Part shown: positions 35,682 through 44,842 of the stretch, in pieces
How the letters are laid out: each line of letters opens with the position of its first letter
Numbering within the stretch: position 1 is the first letter of the stretch
NCBI GenBank assembly: GCA_050258555.1
Contig: JBLMZA010000043.1
Span: forward strand, 1 to 64,000
Reading direction: 5' to 3'
Length of the DNA stretch: 64,000 bases
DNA from: CAISDA01 sp050258555
Lineage (GTDB): Bacteria; Bacteroidota; Ignavibacteria; UBA10030; UBA8401
Made by a program: the position numbers and the translations under genes
The notes under the pieces: generated by a model
Seen by the model: only the letters and a program-made list of their open reading frames with translations
The model's database searches: none
What the model was told of the DNA's origin: nothing

Positions 35682-36440
35682 ATGAAGATCCTACGTACAT
35701 ACTGGATTATCCTGCTTGTGATGCCGGCCGTCGCATTCGGATACAAGAACGGCATCAGCGGCCGCACGCTGAAGTCATCGACCAACGGCTGCAGCTGCCA
35801 CAATTCCTCGGCCGCATCGAGCGTGCTTGTGGCCATTACCGGCCCGTCGTCGCTGATTCCCGGCAGAGTCGGCACATACACCGTGACGGTCAACGATGTT
35901 CCCGGCAATTCGGGAGGCATCGATATTGCCGCCTCATCGGGCACGCTGGCGCCGGCGTCGACAAACCTGAAGCTGCTCAATGGCGAGCTGACGCAGACGA
36001 CATCGACCGCGGTGCCCTCGACGTACAGTTTCACATACACGGCGCCCGCTTCGGCCGGTACGGCGACGCTCTATGCCACGGCGAAGGGAACCGCCTTTGC
36101 GTCATGGAACCATGCGCCGAATTTCACGGTCACGGTGACGAACGCCTCGGCTGTGACACAGGAGGGACAGACGCCTGCCGTCTTCGCTCTCGAACAGAAT
36201 TTCCCGAACCCGTTCAACCCGTCGACGCAGATCCGCTTCTCGATTCCCCAGGCGCAGCACGCGACGCTGGCGATCTACGACATGCAGGGCCGGGAAGTCG
36301 CCGTGCTCGTGAATGCGCGGTTGGAGGCCGGCACCTATTCCACGCAGTGGAACGCGGAGAAGATGCCGACAGGCGTTTATCTGTACAGGCTCAAGGCGGG
36401 AACGTTGAGCGAAACGAAAAAGCTGCTGATACAAAAATAA
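35682..36440 (+). CDS. Secreted beta-rich protein with CSCH motif and T9SS sorting domain
   Basis: 252 aa. Signal peptide (RTYWIILLVMPAVAFG), then ISGRTLKSSTNGCSCHNSS, a Cys-rich motif like the GCTCH seen at the start of choice-of-anchor/Reeler-type domains, then one Ig-like beta domain (~residues 45-150, ending NHAPNFTVTVTNA) and the T9SS domain (NFPNPFNPSTQIRF ... PTGVYLYRLKAG ... ETKKLLIQK). ATG 35682 has a strong GGAGG. Role unknown; possibly binds metal or heme through Cys-x-Cys-His. Confidence 0.8.
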   Translation: MKILRTYWIILLVMPAVAFGYKNGISGRTLKSSTNGCSCHNSSAASSVLVAITGPSSLIPGRVGTYTVTVNDVPGNSGGIDIAASSGTLAPASTNLKLLNGELTQTTSTAVPSTYSFTYTAPASAGTATLYATAKGTAFASWNHAPNFTVTVTNASAVTQEGQTPAVFALEQNFPNPFNPSTQIRFSIPQAQHATLAIYDMQGREVAVLVNARLEAGTYSTQWNAEKMPTGVYLYRLKAGTLSETKKLLIQK

Positions 36441-36467
36441 TTTCTTAACCGATCAACTGCAGCATGC

Positions 36468-36508
36468 CGCCCATTCATTGATCATTGCTTCACCAGTGAA
36501 TGGGCGGA
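36468..36508 (+). repeat. Strong hairpin in the leader of the NAGPA-like gene
   Basis: 14-bp stem (36468-36481 with 36495-36508; one G-T pair) and 13-nt loop. No T-run follows, so it is not a simple terminator. It ends 24 nt before ATG 36533 and could act on translation, on mRNA stability of the 35682 transcript, or as a protein site. Confidence 0.6.
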
Positions 36509-36532
36509 TCTGCATCAATCCAAACGCACACC

Positions 36533-38203
36533 ATGCTCAAACGACTGCTTCTACTGCTCGTCATCGCCTGCACGCTGTCTCACGCACAATCCATCACATG
36601 GACGGAGATCACGACGCGCTATGCTCTTCCATCCGGAATAAAGGTATTCAAGGGGGAGCGGACCGCGCCCGCGCTTGCGGCGTACTACATCGATGTCGAC
36701 CTGAATAATCCGAAGCTCATGCTGCTTCCGTACCTCTCGACGGCGTCGGGCGGAAAGGAGACGATCGTGCCGTTCGTCGCGCGCACGGGCGCCATCGCCG
36801 GAGTGAACGGGGGATTCTTCGGAGGCTCCGCCTCGTATTCGACCGTCATCGTGCCCGAAGGCGTGCTTGCGCAGAATGTGCCGTCGGTCACCAGGACCGG
36901 GGGAGTGTTTCCGATGATGCGAAGCATGTACTCGATCGATAAAAACAAAAAGCAGTCCGTCAACTGGATCTATCATTTCGGAAGCGCCGCAGGCGATGTC
37001 TATTCGTTCGCGCAGCCCATGCCGTACGTGAACAACGACCCGACGCCGCGCCCCGCGCCGGTCAAGACGCAGGGCACGCCGATGAACGGGATCCTGGCCG
37101 GCATCGGCGGCGGACCGACGCTTGTCAAGGCAGGGCAGCCGCGCGTCACATTCAACGAGGAAGTGCTCTGGGGATCGGGCGTGGCGACGGATATCAACTC
37201 GCCGGCGGATCCGCGCACAGCCGTCGGATCGACGGCGGCCAATCATGCGATACTGCTTGCGGCCGACGGACGCGGCGCGAGCCTGGGACTTACGCTTGCC
37301 GAGCTGGCGCAGGTGATGATCGATCTCGGATGCACGGAGGCGATGAATCTGGACGGAGGCGGATCGACGCAGATGGCCGTTGGCGGAACGCTGGTCAATA
37401 CGCCGAGCGAAAGCCGCGCCGTGCCGACCATGCTGGCGGTGGTGTATGCCGATTCGCTGCATCTGCCGAAGACGCCGCTGTTTGAAAAGACGTATGATAC
37501 GAATGCGCCCGAATGCAGCCTCGTCGGTCCCGGCTGGTTCCAGTCGGCCAATCCCGGATATTTCGGCGCCGAAAAAGCGCAGCTCAATGCGACCGGCACC
37601 GGCGGCAGCTATGCGAAATTTTCGCTTTCGCTTCCGCGTGCGGGCGTGTATGAAGTCTACGGCTGGTGGGTGAATTCCTCGAACCGCTCGACCGAAACGC
37701 CCTTCATCGTCACACATCGGAACGGCACCGATACCGTGCGCGCCGACCAGACGCAGAAAGGCTCCGCATGGAATCTGATCGGCACCTATACGTTCCGGGG
37801 CGACACGACCGATGCCGTCGTCATTTCGAACGCCGTCAAGAATCCGAATTCAAACCTGTATATCGTCGCAGACGGGCTGCGCGTCGTTTCGTACGATCCG
37901 GCGGTGACCGCTGTCGAACGGAGCGCCACGATGGAGCCGTCAGCCTATGCGCTTTCGCAGAATTATCCGAATCCGTTCAATCCCTCCACCGAGTTCCGAT
38001 ACACGGTCGCGGCATCGGGCAGGACGACGCTGAAAATCTACGACATGCTCGGCCGGATTGCCGCCGTGCTCGTCGATGCAACGCTGGCGCCCGGCACATA
38101 CACCGCCGGCTGGAATGCCTCACAGATGCCGAGCGGAGTCTATCTGCTCCGCATGACATCGGGCTCGTTCACGGAAACAAAGAAGCTCATCGTACAGAAA
38201 TAA
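36533..38203 (+). CDS. Secreted phosphodiester glycosidase (NAGPA) family protein with T9SS domain
   Basis: 556 aa. Signal peptide (KRLLLLLVIACTLSHAQ), NAGPA domain (residues ~60-305: VARTGAIAGVNGGFF, LAELAQVMIDLGCTEAMNLDGGGSTQM), a golvesin-C-like beta module (~325-445: YAKFSLSLPRAGVYEVYGWWV, NLYIVADGLRVVS), and a T9SS sorting domain (NYPNPFNPSTEFRY ... PSGVYLLRMTSG ... ETKKLIVQK). The NAGPA family removes GlcNAc or related sugars from phosphodiesters of cell-wall or other glycans. It shares its accessory module with the 33662 protein. Confidence 0.9.
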   Translation: MLKRLLLLLVIACTLSHAQSITWTEITTRYALPSGIKVFKGERTAPALAAYYIDVDLNNPKLMLLPYLSTASGGKETIVPFVARTGAIAGVNGGFFGGSASYSTVIVPEGVLAQNVPSVTRTGGVFPMMRSMYSIDKNKKQSVNWIYHFGSAAGDVYSFAQPMPYVNNDPTPRPAPVKTQGTPMNGILAGIGGGPTLVKAGQPRVTFNEEVLWGSGVATDINSPADPRTAVGSTAANHAILLAADGRGASLGLTLAELAQVMIDLGCTEAMNLDGGGSTQMAVGGTLVNTPSESRAVPTMLAVVYADSLHLPKTPLFEKTYDTNAPECSLVGPGWFQSANPGYFGAEKAQLNATGTGGSYAKFSLSLPRAGVYEVYGWWVNSSNRSTETPFIVTHRNGTDTVRADQTQKGSAWNLIGTYTFRGDTTDAVVISNAVKNPNSNLYIVADGLRVVSYDPAVTAVERSATMEPSAYALSQNYPNPFNPSTEFRYTVAASGRTTLKIYDMLGRIAAVLVDATLAPGTYTAGWNASQMPSGVYLLRMTSGSFTETKKLIVQK

Positions 38204-38205
38204 TC

Positions 38206-39054
38206 ATGACGACAGCATCGGATGCCGAGGCCTCGCTTGAAACGCTCGCGCTGCGGCATTATGAAAATTTTCCCGTCGCCTCGCGCTTCCTTCCGAAGAA
38301 GTACCGGAGGCCGATCCATCTGATCTATGCCTATGCGCGCACGGGAGACGACATCGCCGACGAATGGACCGATGCGCCCGACGTGCGCCTGCGCGCGCTC
38401 GATGACTGGTCGTCGTGCCTGCATGCGGCCGTTGAGCGGGGGGAAGGGACGCCGTTTTTCCTCGAGCTTGCATCGGTCATCGGCACATACGGTCTCGAGC
38501 TGAAGCTGTTCGACGACCTGATCGAGGCGTTCAGGATGGATGTGCGCCATCATGGCTTCGCCGCCTACGAGGAGCTGCTGGAATACTGCCGTCATTCTGC
38601 CAATCCGGTCGGTCGGCTCATGCTGCAGATCTTCGGCAGCGCGTCGCAGGAGCGCTGCGCGCTGTCGGATGCGTTCTGCACGGCGCTTCAGCTTGCAAAT
38701 TTCTGGCAGGATTTGTTTATTGATATCAGGCGGGAGCGATGGTATATTCCTGAGGAAGACCTTGTCCGCTTTGGCGTTACGCGAAGCGAACTGCACCGGC
38801 ATTCGGCAGGAGAACGCATGCGCCCGCTCATGCGCTTCGAAGTCGAGCGGACACGCGCGCTGTTCCAGACGGCCCGCCGCCTGCCGGCGCTCGTCAATCC
38901 GGCGCTGCGCTTCGAGCTGAAGCTGATCTGGCATGGAGGCATGCGGATTCTGGAGAAAATCGAACGCGGCGGATTCGACACGCTCTCGCAGCGCCCCGCG
39001 CTGACCGCGGCCGACAAGCTGGCCGTGCTCTTTCGCGCATGCGTCGATGGATAA
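38206..39054 (+). CDS. hpnC: Squalene synthase HpnC
   Basis: 282 aa isoprenoid synthase of the squalene/phytoene synthase family. In the HpnCDE route HpnD makes presqualene diphosphate, HpnC converts it to hydroxysqualene, HpnE reduces that to squalene. HpnC marks: ALRHYENFPVASRFLPKKYRRPIHLIYAYARTGDDIADEW (first Asp-rich region), LQLANFWQDLFIDIRRERWYIPEEDL (second). It starts 2 bp after the stop of the NAGPA gene, so read-through from that gene is likely. First of hpnC-hpnD-hpnE. Confidence 0.93.
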   Translation: MTTASDAEASLETLALRHYENFPVASRFLPKKYRRPIHLIYAYARTGDDIADEWTDAPDVRLRALDDWSSCLHAAVERGEGTPFFLELASVIGTYGLELKLFDDLIEAFRMDVRHHGFAAYEELLEYCRHSANPVGRLMLQIFGSASQERCALSDAFCTALQLANFWQDLFIDIRRERWYIPEEDLVRFGVTRSELHRHSAGERMRPLMRFEVERTRALFQTARRLPALVNPALRFELKLIWHGGMRILEKIERGGFDTLSQRPALTAADKLAVLFRACVDG

Positions 39055-39074
39055 TGCTCACCAACGGTTGGTCT

Positions 39075-39932
39075 ATGGAAAATCTCGCGCTGTACGATAC
39101 ATTCGAAAAGAACAAACGAAGCAACTTCTATTACTCATTCCTGCTGCTGCCCAAGCAGAAACGTGAAGCCATCAATGTCGTCTATGCATGGTGCCGGCTG
39201 ACCGACGACATCGTCGATGAAGAGCAGACCGTCAACCACAAGCATGCGCGCCTGCGCCAATGGACATACGAGTTCGAACAGGCGATGCAGGGCGTTTCCC
39301 GCTATCCGCTTTTGAACAAGCTGAGCCAGACCGTCCGCCGCTTCAACATCCCCGTGAATCATTTCCGCGATCTCATCGTCGGCATGGAGATGGATCTGGT
39401 GAAGATGCGGTATGCGACATTCGAAGAGCTGCGCGAGTACTGCTACCGCGCCGCCTCCACCGTCGGACTGATGTGCACGGAGATCTTCGGATACAAGCAT
39501 GAGGGCGCGAAGGAATACGCCGTCAATCTCGGCATCGCGCTGCAGCTGACGAACATTCTGCGCGATGTGGCCGCCGATGCGGAAAAGGGAAGAGTGTATC
39601 TGCCGCAGGAGGATCTGGTGCGGTTCAACTATTCGGACGAGGACATTGCGGCGCACCGCTACAACGGAAATTTCCGCGCGCTCATGAAGTTTGAATGCGA
39701 GCGCGCCCGCTCGTATTTCAGCAAGGCGATCATGCACCTTTCGGAAGACGACAAGCCGCTGTTCCTGGCGGCGCGCATCATGGAGGCGATTTATTTCCGC
39801 ATTCTGCAGGAGATCGAAATGGCCGACTACAACGTCTACGAGAAGCGCGTCCGCCTTTCCGCATTCAAGAAAATCATGATCACCGCGAATGTCTGGTGGC
39901 ATAATCCCGCAGCCGGTGACGGCGCAGCCTGA
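39075..39932 (+). CDS. hpnD: Presqualene diphosphate synthase HpnD
   Basis: 285 aa. Condenses two farnesyl diphosphates. Motifs: YSFLLLPKQKREAINVVYAWCRLTDDIVDE (DDxxDE), YCYRAASTVGLMCTEIFG, LGIALQLTNILRDVAADAEKGRVYLPQEDLVRF. ATG 39075 (MENLALYDTFEKNKRSNFYYS) is favoured because homology starts there; it is 20 bp after hpnC. Overlaps hpnE. Confidence 0.94.
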   Translation: MENLALYDTFEKNKRSNFYYSFLLLPKQKREAINVVYAWCRLTDDIVDEEQTVNHKHARLRQWTYEFEQAMQGVSRYPLLNKLSQTVRRFNIPVNHFRDLIVGMEMDLVKMRYATFEELREYCYRAASTVGLMCTEIFGYKHEGAKEYAVNLGIALQLTNILRDVAADAEKGRVYLPQEDLVRFNYSDEDIAAHRYNGNFRALMKFECERARSYFSKAIMHLSEDDKPLFLAARIMEAIYFRILQEIEMADYNVYEKRVRLSAFKKIMITANVWWHNPAAGDGAA

Positions 39933-41277
39933 TGTGCTCGTTGCCGGCGGCGGCATCGCCGGCCTCTGCGCCGCGGTCGAACTTGCCTCGCGCGGATGGA
40001 GCGTCGTGCTTGCAGAGCGGAGCCGGCATCTGGGCGGCCGCGCCTACTCGTTCATTCATCCCGATACAGGAGACGAAGTCGATAACGGCCAGCACCTCAT
40101 GCTCGGCTGTTATCATGCCGCCCGTCGATACATGGAGACCGTCGGCACCATCTCCGACTGCACGCTCCAGGACTCGCTTTCGATTCCGTTTCGCAGCGCA
40201 ACCGGCTCGTTCGAGCTGCGCGCCGCGCGCCTTCCTTCACCATTGCACATCGCCGGAGCCCTCGTTACGCTCAAGACGCTCTCGCTCAGGGACCGCCTGA
40301 TGCTTCTCCGCATTGCTCCGTCGCTGTTGCTTGCAGGCGAAGGACGCGAAGCCCATCTCCGTTCGGTCACCGTTTCGGAGTGGCTCGATGAGACCGGCCA
40401 GTCCGAAGCTGCCAAACGCTCGCTCTGGAACATTCTTGCCATCGGCACGCTCAATGAACGGCCGGAGCAGGCGAGCGCCGCGCTCTTTGTGCATGTGCTC
40501 AGAACGGTCTTTCTCGGCGCACCGAGCGACGCGTCGGTGCTGCTGCCGCGGCGCGGACTGAGCCGGATCTTCGGCGATGCCGGCGCGTCCTATCTTTCCT
40601 CTCATCATGGATGCGTGCGCATGAAGACGCCGGTGCGCGCCATGCGCATCGCCGCCGGCCGCGTCACATCGGTCGATGTCGGATGTGAAACGCTCCATCC
40701 GCGTGCGGTCATCTCGGCCGTGCCTCAGTATGCGATCGGATCGCTCTTCGCGGACGATGCGGCCGCGCATATCCCGATGCTCGCACACGCGGCGCGCTTT
40801 GCCGAAGTGCCGATCGTCTCGATTCATCTCTGGTTCGACGCGCATTTCATGGATGAGCATTTTACGGCGCTGCTCGATTCGCCGATCGACTGGATCTTCA
40901 ACAGAACGAAGATCGCGCGGCAGGAAAATCCGGGCGGACTCATGCAGCTGTCGCTTGTGGTGAGCGCTGCACGGATGCTTGCCGGACAGCCGAAGCACGA
41001 GATCATCGGGACGGCGATGGGGGAGGTGAAGCGGATGTTTCCTTCGGCGTCGTCGGCGCGCCTTGTGCATGCGCTCGTGGTGAAGGAAAAGCGCGCCACG
41101 TTTTCCCCTGTGCGGGGAGTCGAAGCCTTCCGTCCGGCGCACGAGACGCCGGTCAAAAATCTCTTCATTGCGGGGGATTGGACGGATACGAAACTTCCGG
41201 CGACGATCGAAGGAGCCGCCGGAAGCGGCTATGCATGCGCGGAACTCGCGCATGCGCTGCTGAAGCATGCAAGTTAG
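39889..41277 (+). CDS. hpnE: Hydroxysqualene dehydroxylase HpnE
   Basis: 462 aa FAD-dependent amine-oxidase-like enzyme; last step of squalene formation. FAD motif VLVAGGGIAGLCAAVELASRGWSVVLAE, then GGRAYSFIHP and DNGQHLMLGCYHAARRYM typical for HpnE/phytoene-desaturase-like proteins, and C-terminal NLFIAGDWTDTKLPATIEGAAGSGYACAE. The ATG overlaps hpnD by 44 bp; a GTG at 39916 is an alternative. Its stop overlaps the stop of the convergent kinase gene. Squalene may feed hopanoids, but no squalene-hopene cyclase is in the window. Confidence 0.93.
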   Translation: MSGGIIPQPVTAQPDVLVAGGGIAGLCAAVELASRGWSVVLAERSRHLGGRAYSFIHPDTGDEVDNGQHLMLGCYHAARRYMETVGTISDCTLQDSLSIPFRSATGSFELRAARLPSPLHIAGALVTLKTLSLRDRLMLLRIAPSLLLAGEGREAHLRSVTVSEWLDETGQSEAAKRSLWNILAIGTLNERPEQASAALFVHVLRTVFLGAPSDASVLLPRRGLSRIFGDAGASYLSSHHGCVRMKTPVRAMRIAAGRVTSVDVGCETLHPRAVISAVPQYAIGSLFADDAAAHIPMLAHAARFAEVPIVSIHLWFDAHFMDEHFTALLDSPIDWIFNRTKIARQENPGGLMQLSLVVSAARMLAGQPKHEIIGTAMGEVKRMFPSASSARLVHALVVKEKRATFSPVRGVEAFRPAHETPVKNLFIAGDWTDTKLPATIEGAAGSGYACAELAHALLKHAS

Positions 41278-42902
41278 AGGGGAAGGAAAAGCTTGATCGC
41301 CGTGCCTTTGCCGAGTTCCGATTCGATCTCGATCTTGCCGTTATGATCGTCGATGATCTTCTTCACGATCGCCATGCCGAGCCCCGTTCCGTGCTTCTTG
41401 CCGTGCGTGACGAAGGGCTCGAAAATCTTCCGCTTCACTTCCTCCGGCATGCCGGTGCCCGTATCGGCAAATTCGATCATGAGCATCGAACCGAGATTTT
41501 CCGTCGTCACCGTGAGCGTGCCGCCCTCGGGCATGGCATCGGCGGCGTTGCCGGCGATGTTGTAGAAGACGCGCATCATCTTGTCCGGATCCATCATCAC
41601 CGCGCCGTCGTAGTTCAGGCGCCTGACCAGCTCCACGTTCCGCTTCGTCAGATCCTTCTCGATGAACATCAGCGCCCCGTCGACCGCCTCGCTGCATGAG
41701 ATCTCGCGCATATTCGTGGCGCTCACACCGCGGCTGAAGTCCAGGATCTCCTGAGTCATCGTCACGAACCGGTCGACCTGCGTGATCATCTCGTCGGCAA
41801 GCTTCGATGCTTCCTCGTTCCCCGATTTCTTCTTCATCACCTGCGCATACACGCGCAGCGTGCTCATGGGATTCTTGATGTCGTGAATGATCGTGCTGGC
41901 CATGCGGCCGACGGCGGTGAGGCGCTCGTTGTTCACCATTTCCTTGGCGATGCGCGCGTTCTCGATCGCGATCGACGCGTGCATCGACAGCGCGTTGATG
42001 AAATCCTCGTCGCCCTTCGTGAAGGGGGCATCCTTCTTGTTCAGGAGCTGGAAGACGCCGATCAGCTTGCCGTCCCGGTTGCGCATCGGCATGCAGAGCA
42101 TGTTGTTCGTGCGGTAGCCCGTGCGCTTGTCGACTTCGGGATTGAAGCGCGGATCGTTGTAGGCGTCGGGAATGCTGATCGTTTCTCCGGTCTTCGCCAC
42201 GTATCCGGCCAGTCCCTTGCCGAGCGGAAGGCGGATCTCGGTGAGCTCCGTTCCCTGAATGACCGTGGACCAGATTTCGTTTTTCGCTTCATCGAGCAGA
42301 TACAGCGTGCCTCTGTCGGCGCCGATGGACTTCGTGGCGGATTCGAGGATGACTTCGAGCAGCTTGTCGAGGTCGAGCGTGGAATTCACCGACTTCGTCG
42401 CTTCGATGAGCTGATTCAGGCGGCTGATATGCTGCTTCGAGATCTCGATCGTGCGGTCGAGTTCGGTCACGATCGCCGTGTCGGCGCTGCGCAGACGCTT
42501 CACCATCGCCTTGAGCATGTTCAATGCGACAATGTGATTCGTCTTGATGAGCGAGTCGAAATCCTGCTGCGACATGCAGGCGAGCACCGTATGGTCCACC
42601 GTCGTGGTGCGTGCCGAGCGCGGTTGGTCGTCCAGCAGTTCCATTTCTCCGAAGAATTCTCCTTTGCCGAGCGTCGTGATGTTGGTTTCGACTCCGTAGC
42701 GTGTGACCTTCGAGATGCGGACGCGTCCTTCAAGAATGAGATAGAGCCGTTCTCCTTTGGTATTCTCCTGGAAGATGAGCGTATCGGCGGGGTATGATTC
42801 CTCCTTGAGAATCTTGAGGATGTTCTGAAGATTGACGTCGCTGATGTATTTAAAAAGGGAATTGGCCTTGAGGTTCTCGACGGAAAGGAGTGAAGGTTCC
42901 AT
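41274..42902 (-). CDS. Histidine kinase with cyclic-nucleotide-binding-like and GAF domains
   Basis: 542 aa soluble kinase. cNMP-binding/Crp-like domain (residues ~10-130: LFKYISDVNLQNILKILKEESYPADTLIFQENTKGERLYLILEGRVRI, GEFFGEMELLDDQPRSATTT-like RSARTTT), GAF domain (~175-335), HisKA with phospho-His in ASTIIHDIKNPMSTLRVY, HATPase with NIAGNAADAMPEGG, DTGTGMPEEV, GTGLGMAIVKKIIDDH. No membrane helix, so it likely senses a small molecule inside the cell. ATG 42902 is preferred because homology starts at MEPSLLSVENL. No response regulator is adjacent. Confidence 0.92.
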   Translation of the reverse strand: MEPSLLSVENLKANSLFKYISDVNLQNILKILKEESYPADTLIFQENTKGERLYLILEGRVRISKVTRYGVETNITTLGKGEFFGEMELLDDQPRSARTTTVDHTVLACMSQQDFDSLIKTNHIVALNMLKAMVKRLRSADTAIVTELDRTIEISKQHISRLNQLIEATKSVNSTLDLDKLLEVILESATKSIGADRGTLYLLDEAKNEIWSTVIQGTELTEIRLPLGKGLAGYVAKTGETISIPDAYNDPRFNPEVDKRTGYRTNNMLCMPMRNRDGKLIGVFQLLNKKDAPFTKGDEDFINALSMHASIAIENARIAKEMVNNERLTAVGRMASTIIHDIKNPMSTLRVYAQVMKKKSGNEEASKLADEMITQVDRFVTMTQEILDFSRGVSATNMREISCSEAVDGALMFIEKDLTKRNVELVRRLNYDGAVMMDPDKMMRVFYNIAGNAADAMPEGGTLTVTTENLGSMLMIEFADTGTGMPEEVKRKIFEPFVTHGKKHGTGLGMAIVKKIIDDHNGKIEIESELGKGTAIKLFLPL

Positions 42903-42949
42903 GCGCGTTACGGGAGAAATGGGAGACACGGTTGCAAAAAAAATTAAAA

Positions 42950-42981
42950 AAAATTTACGACATCCGTTGGTCAGAATCAAG
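42950..42981 (-). promoter_or_regulatory. Promoter of the cNMP/GAF kinase gene (CTTG-N20-TAAATTTT)
   Basis: On the minus strand CTTG (42981-42978), 20-nt spacer, TAAATTTT (42957-42950). The leader would be about 40 nt and T-rich. Confidence 0.45.
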
Positions 42982-43040
42982 CACGCCGGGGCGAATAACC
43001 GCCTTCCGTGCAGGAGATGTGATCTGCTTCACACCCGGCG

Positions 43041-44111
43041 TTACACGGCGGATTCCTCATCGAAGAGCGTGCCTTTGTCGCGCCGCGAGGGAGTGAGTCC
43101 GCAGTGCTTGTATGCGCGCGTGGTCGCTTCGCGTCCGCGCGGCGTGCGAATGATGAAGCCTTCCTGGATCAGGTAGGGTTCATACACTTCCTCGATCGTG
43201 CCAGGCTCCTCGCCCACGGCGACGGCGAGCGTGTTGACGCCGACAGGGCCGCCGTTGTATTTTTCGATGAGCGCGTGAAGGATGCGCTTGTCCATCTCGT
43301 CGAGGCCGAACTCGTCCACTTCAAGCGCGCGCAGCGCGTGCGAGGCGACTTCCTGCGTGATGACGCCTTTGAACTGGGCGAGCTTTTTGTCCGCTTCGGC
43401 GAAATCGCGGCAGCGCTTGAGCAGGCGGTTGGCGATGCGCGGGGTGCCGCGCGAGCGTTTCGCGATTTCCATCGCTCCGGCATCGTCGATCTTCACATTC
43501 AGGATGCCGGCGGAGCGGAGAAGGATCGTATAGAGCACTTCCGGCGTATAGTAATCGAGCCGGTTGGTCACGCCGAACCGGGCGCGCAAAGGCGCCGTCA
43601 GCAGTCCCGCGCGCGTGGTGGCGCCGACAAGCGTGAAGCGGGGCAGCGAGAGCTGTATGCTGCGCGCGCTCGGTCCCGAATCGACCATGATGTCGAGGCG
43701 GAAGTCCTCCATGGCCGAGTAAAGATACTCTTCGACGACCGCATTGAGGCGGTGGATTTCGTCGATGAAGAGCACGTCGCCTTCCTCGAGATTCGTGAGA
43801 AGGCCGGCGAGATCGCCGGGCTTGTCGAGCACGGGACCGGAGGTGATCTTGATATTGGCGCCCATCTGATGCGCGATGATGTGCGAAAGCGTGGTCTTGC
43901 CGAGTCCCGGCGGCCCGGTGAGCAGCACATGGTCCAGGGTCTCGTGCCGCTGCTGGGCGGCGGCGATGAAGATCTTCAGATTGTCGACGATCTTTTTCTG
44001 GCCGAAGAATTCGGTGAAGGCGGCGGGACGCAGCGCGCGGTCCAGATCGGGTTCGTTCTCGATGCGTTCGGGAACGACGGTGTCTTTCTTGCGTTTGTCG
44101 GATTTGGGCAT
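43041..44111 (-). CDS. ruvB: Holliday junction branch migration helicase RuvB
   Basis: 356 aa, full length. AAA+ motor that drives branch migration with RuvA. RPAAFTEFFGQKKIVDNLKIFI, Walker A GPPGLGKTT, Walker B VLFIDEIHRLN, sensor 1 LVGATTRAG, arginine-finger region PLRARFG, and C-terminal winged helix (GPVGVNTLAVAVGEEPGTIEEVYEPYLIQEGFIIRTPRGREAT). It stands alone: ruvA and ruvC are not nearby. Separated from the kinase gene downstream by 138 bp. Confidence 0.97.
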   Translation of the reverse strand: MPKSDKRKKDTVVPERIENEPDLDRALRPAAFTEFFGQKKIVDNLKIFIAAAQQRHETLDHVLLTGPPGLGKTTLSHIIAHQMGANIKITSGPVLDKPGDLAGLLTNLEEGDVLFIDEIHRLNAVVEEYLYSAMEDFRLDIMVDSGPSARSIQLSLPRFTLVGATTRAGLLTAPLRARFGVTNRLDYYTPEVLYTILLRSAGILNVKIDDAGAMEIAKRSRGTPRIANRLLKRCRDFAEADKKLAQFKGVITQEVASHALRALEVDEFGLDEMDKRILHALIEKYNGGPVGVNTLAVAVGEEPGTIEEVYEPYLIQEGFIIRTPRGREATTRAYKHCGLTPSRRDKGTLFDEESAV

Positions 44112-44151
44112 GCTCCCAATCTACAAAGAAGAGCGGTGAAATTCAATTTTG

Positions 44152-44183
44152 GTTGACTTTCTTGGCGCAAGTTGGTATGTTTT
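44152..44183 (+). promoter_or_regulatory. Promoter of the HEGGH membrane protein gene (GTTG-N20-TATGTTTT)
   Basis: GTTG 44152-44155, 20-nt spacer, TATGTTTT 44176-44183; leader about 33 nt to ATG 44223. Confidence 0.45.
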
Positions 44184-44222
44184 CCCGTCCCGTATGCAGC
44201 GCATCAACTATTCCTCAACGCC

Positions 44223-44771
44223 ATGGAATCCCCGACAGTGCGTCTTACGCTTTCGCTCCTCGGATGCGCGGTGCTCGCCTACATCATCACGCTTCTGCCC
44301 GACGCATTCTATACTCCGTCCGTCCGACCCGACCTGCGCGGTCCGCTGTGGCTGATTCACCTGATCTTCCTGTTCATTCACGAGGGCGGGCATTTCGTCT
44401 TCCGTCCGCTCGGAGAGACGATGTATCTGCTCGGCGGCTCTATCATGCAGGTGCTGGCGCCGGGTGCATGGATCGCCGCCGCGCTCTATGAACGGTCGAA
44501 GCTTGCGGCACTCGCGCTGTTTTTCACCGGATACAGCCTGGTCGATGTGAGCGTCTACATCAAGGATGCGGAGACGCACGTGCTTCCGCTCATCGGAGGC
44601 AGGGGAACGAGCCATGACTGGTGGACGGTGCTGTCGCGGCATGACGCCCTGGATCTCGCCGCTCCGCTCGGAGAGACGTGCTTCTGGCTCGGCATGGGTG
44701 CGGCGCTGGGCGCCACGGCGTGGGCCGTTGCGCTCTCGGTTGCCGCGTATCGCGAAAAAGCCTCCGGTTAA
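44223..44771 (+). CDS. Small membrane protein with HEGGH motif, putative zinc peptidase
   Basis: 182 aa with about five hydrophobic segments. Residues 53-57 read HEGGH within LFLFIHEGGHFVFRPLGETMYLLGGSIMQVL, fitting the HExxH zinc motif in a membrane helix as in site-2 (M50) proteases. A later Asp-containing segment (SLVDVSVYIKDAETHVLPLIGG) could give the third ligand. No family name recognised. The gene has its own promoter and is divergent from ruvB. Confidence 0.7.
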   Translation: MESPTVRLTLSLLGCAVLAYIITLLPDAFYTPSVRPDLRGPLWLIHLIFLFIHEGGHFVFRPLGETMYLLGGSIMQVLAPGAWIAAALYERSKLAALALFFTGYSLVDVSVYIKDAETHVLPLIGGRGTSHDWWTVLSRHDALDLAAPLGETCFWLGMGAALGATAWAVALSVAAYREKASG

Positions 44772-44842
44772 AGTTTTAAATCCTGCGGCCGATAATGCTG
44801 AAAGCAGGCAGAGAGTATCACCATGTACAACAGGAGGCGTGT

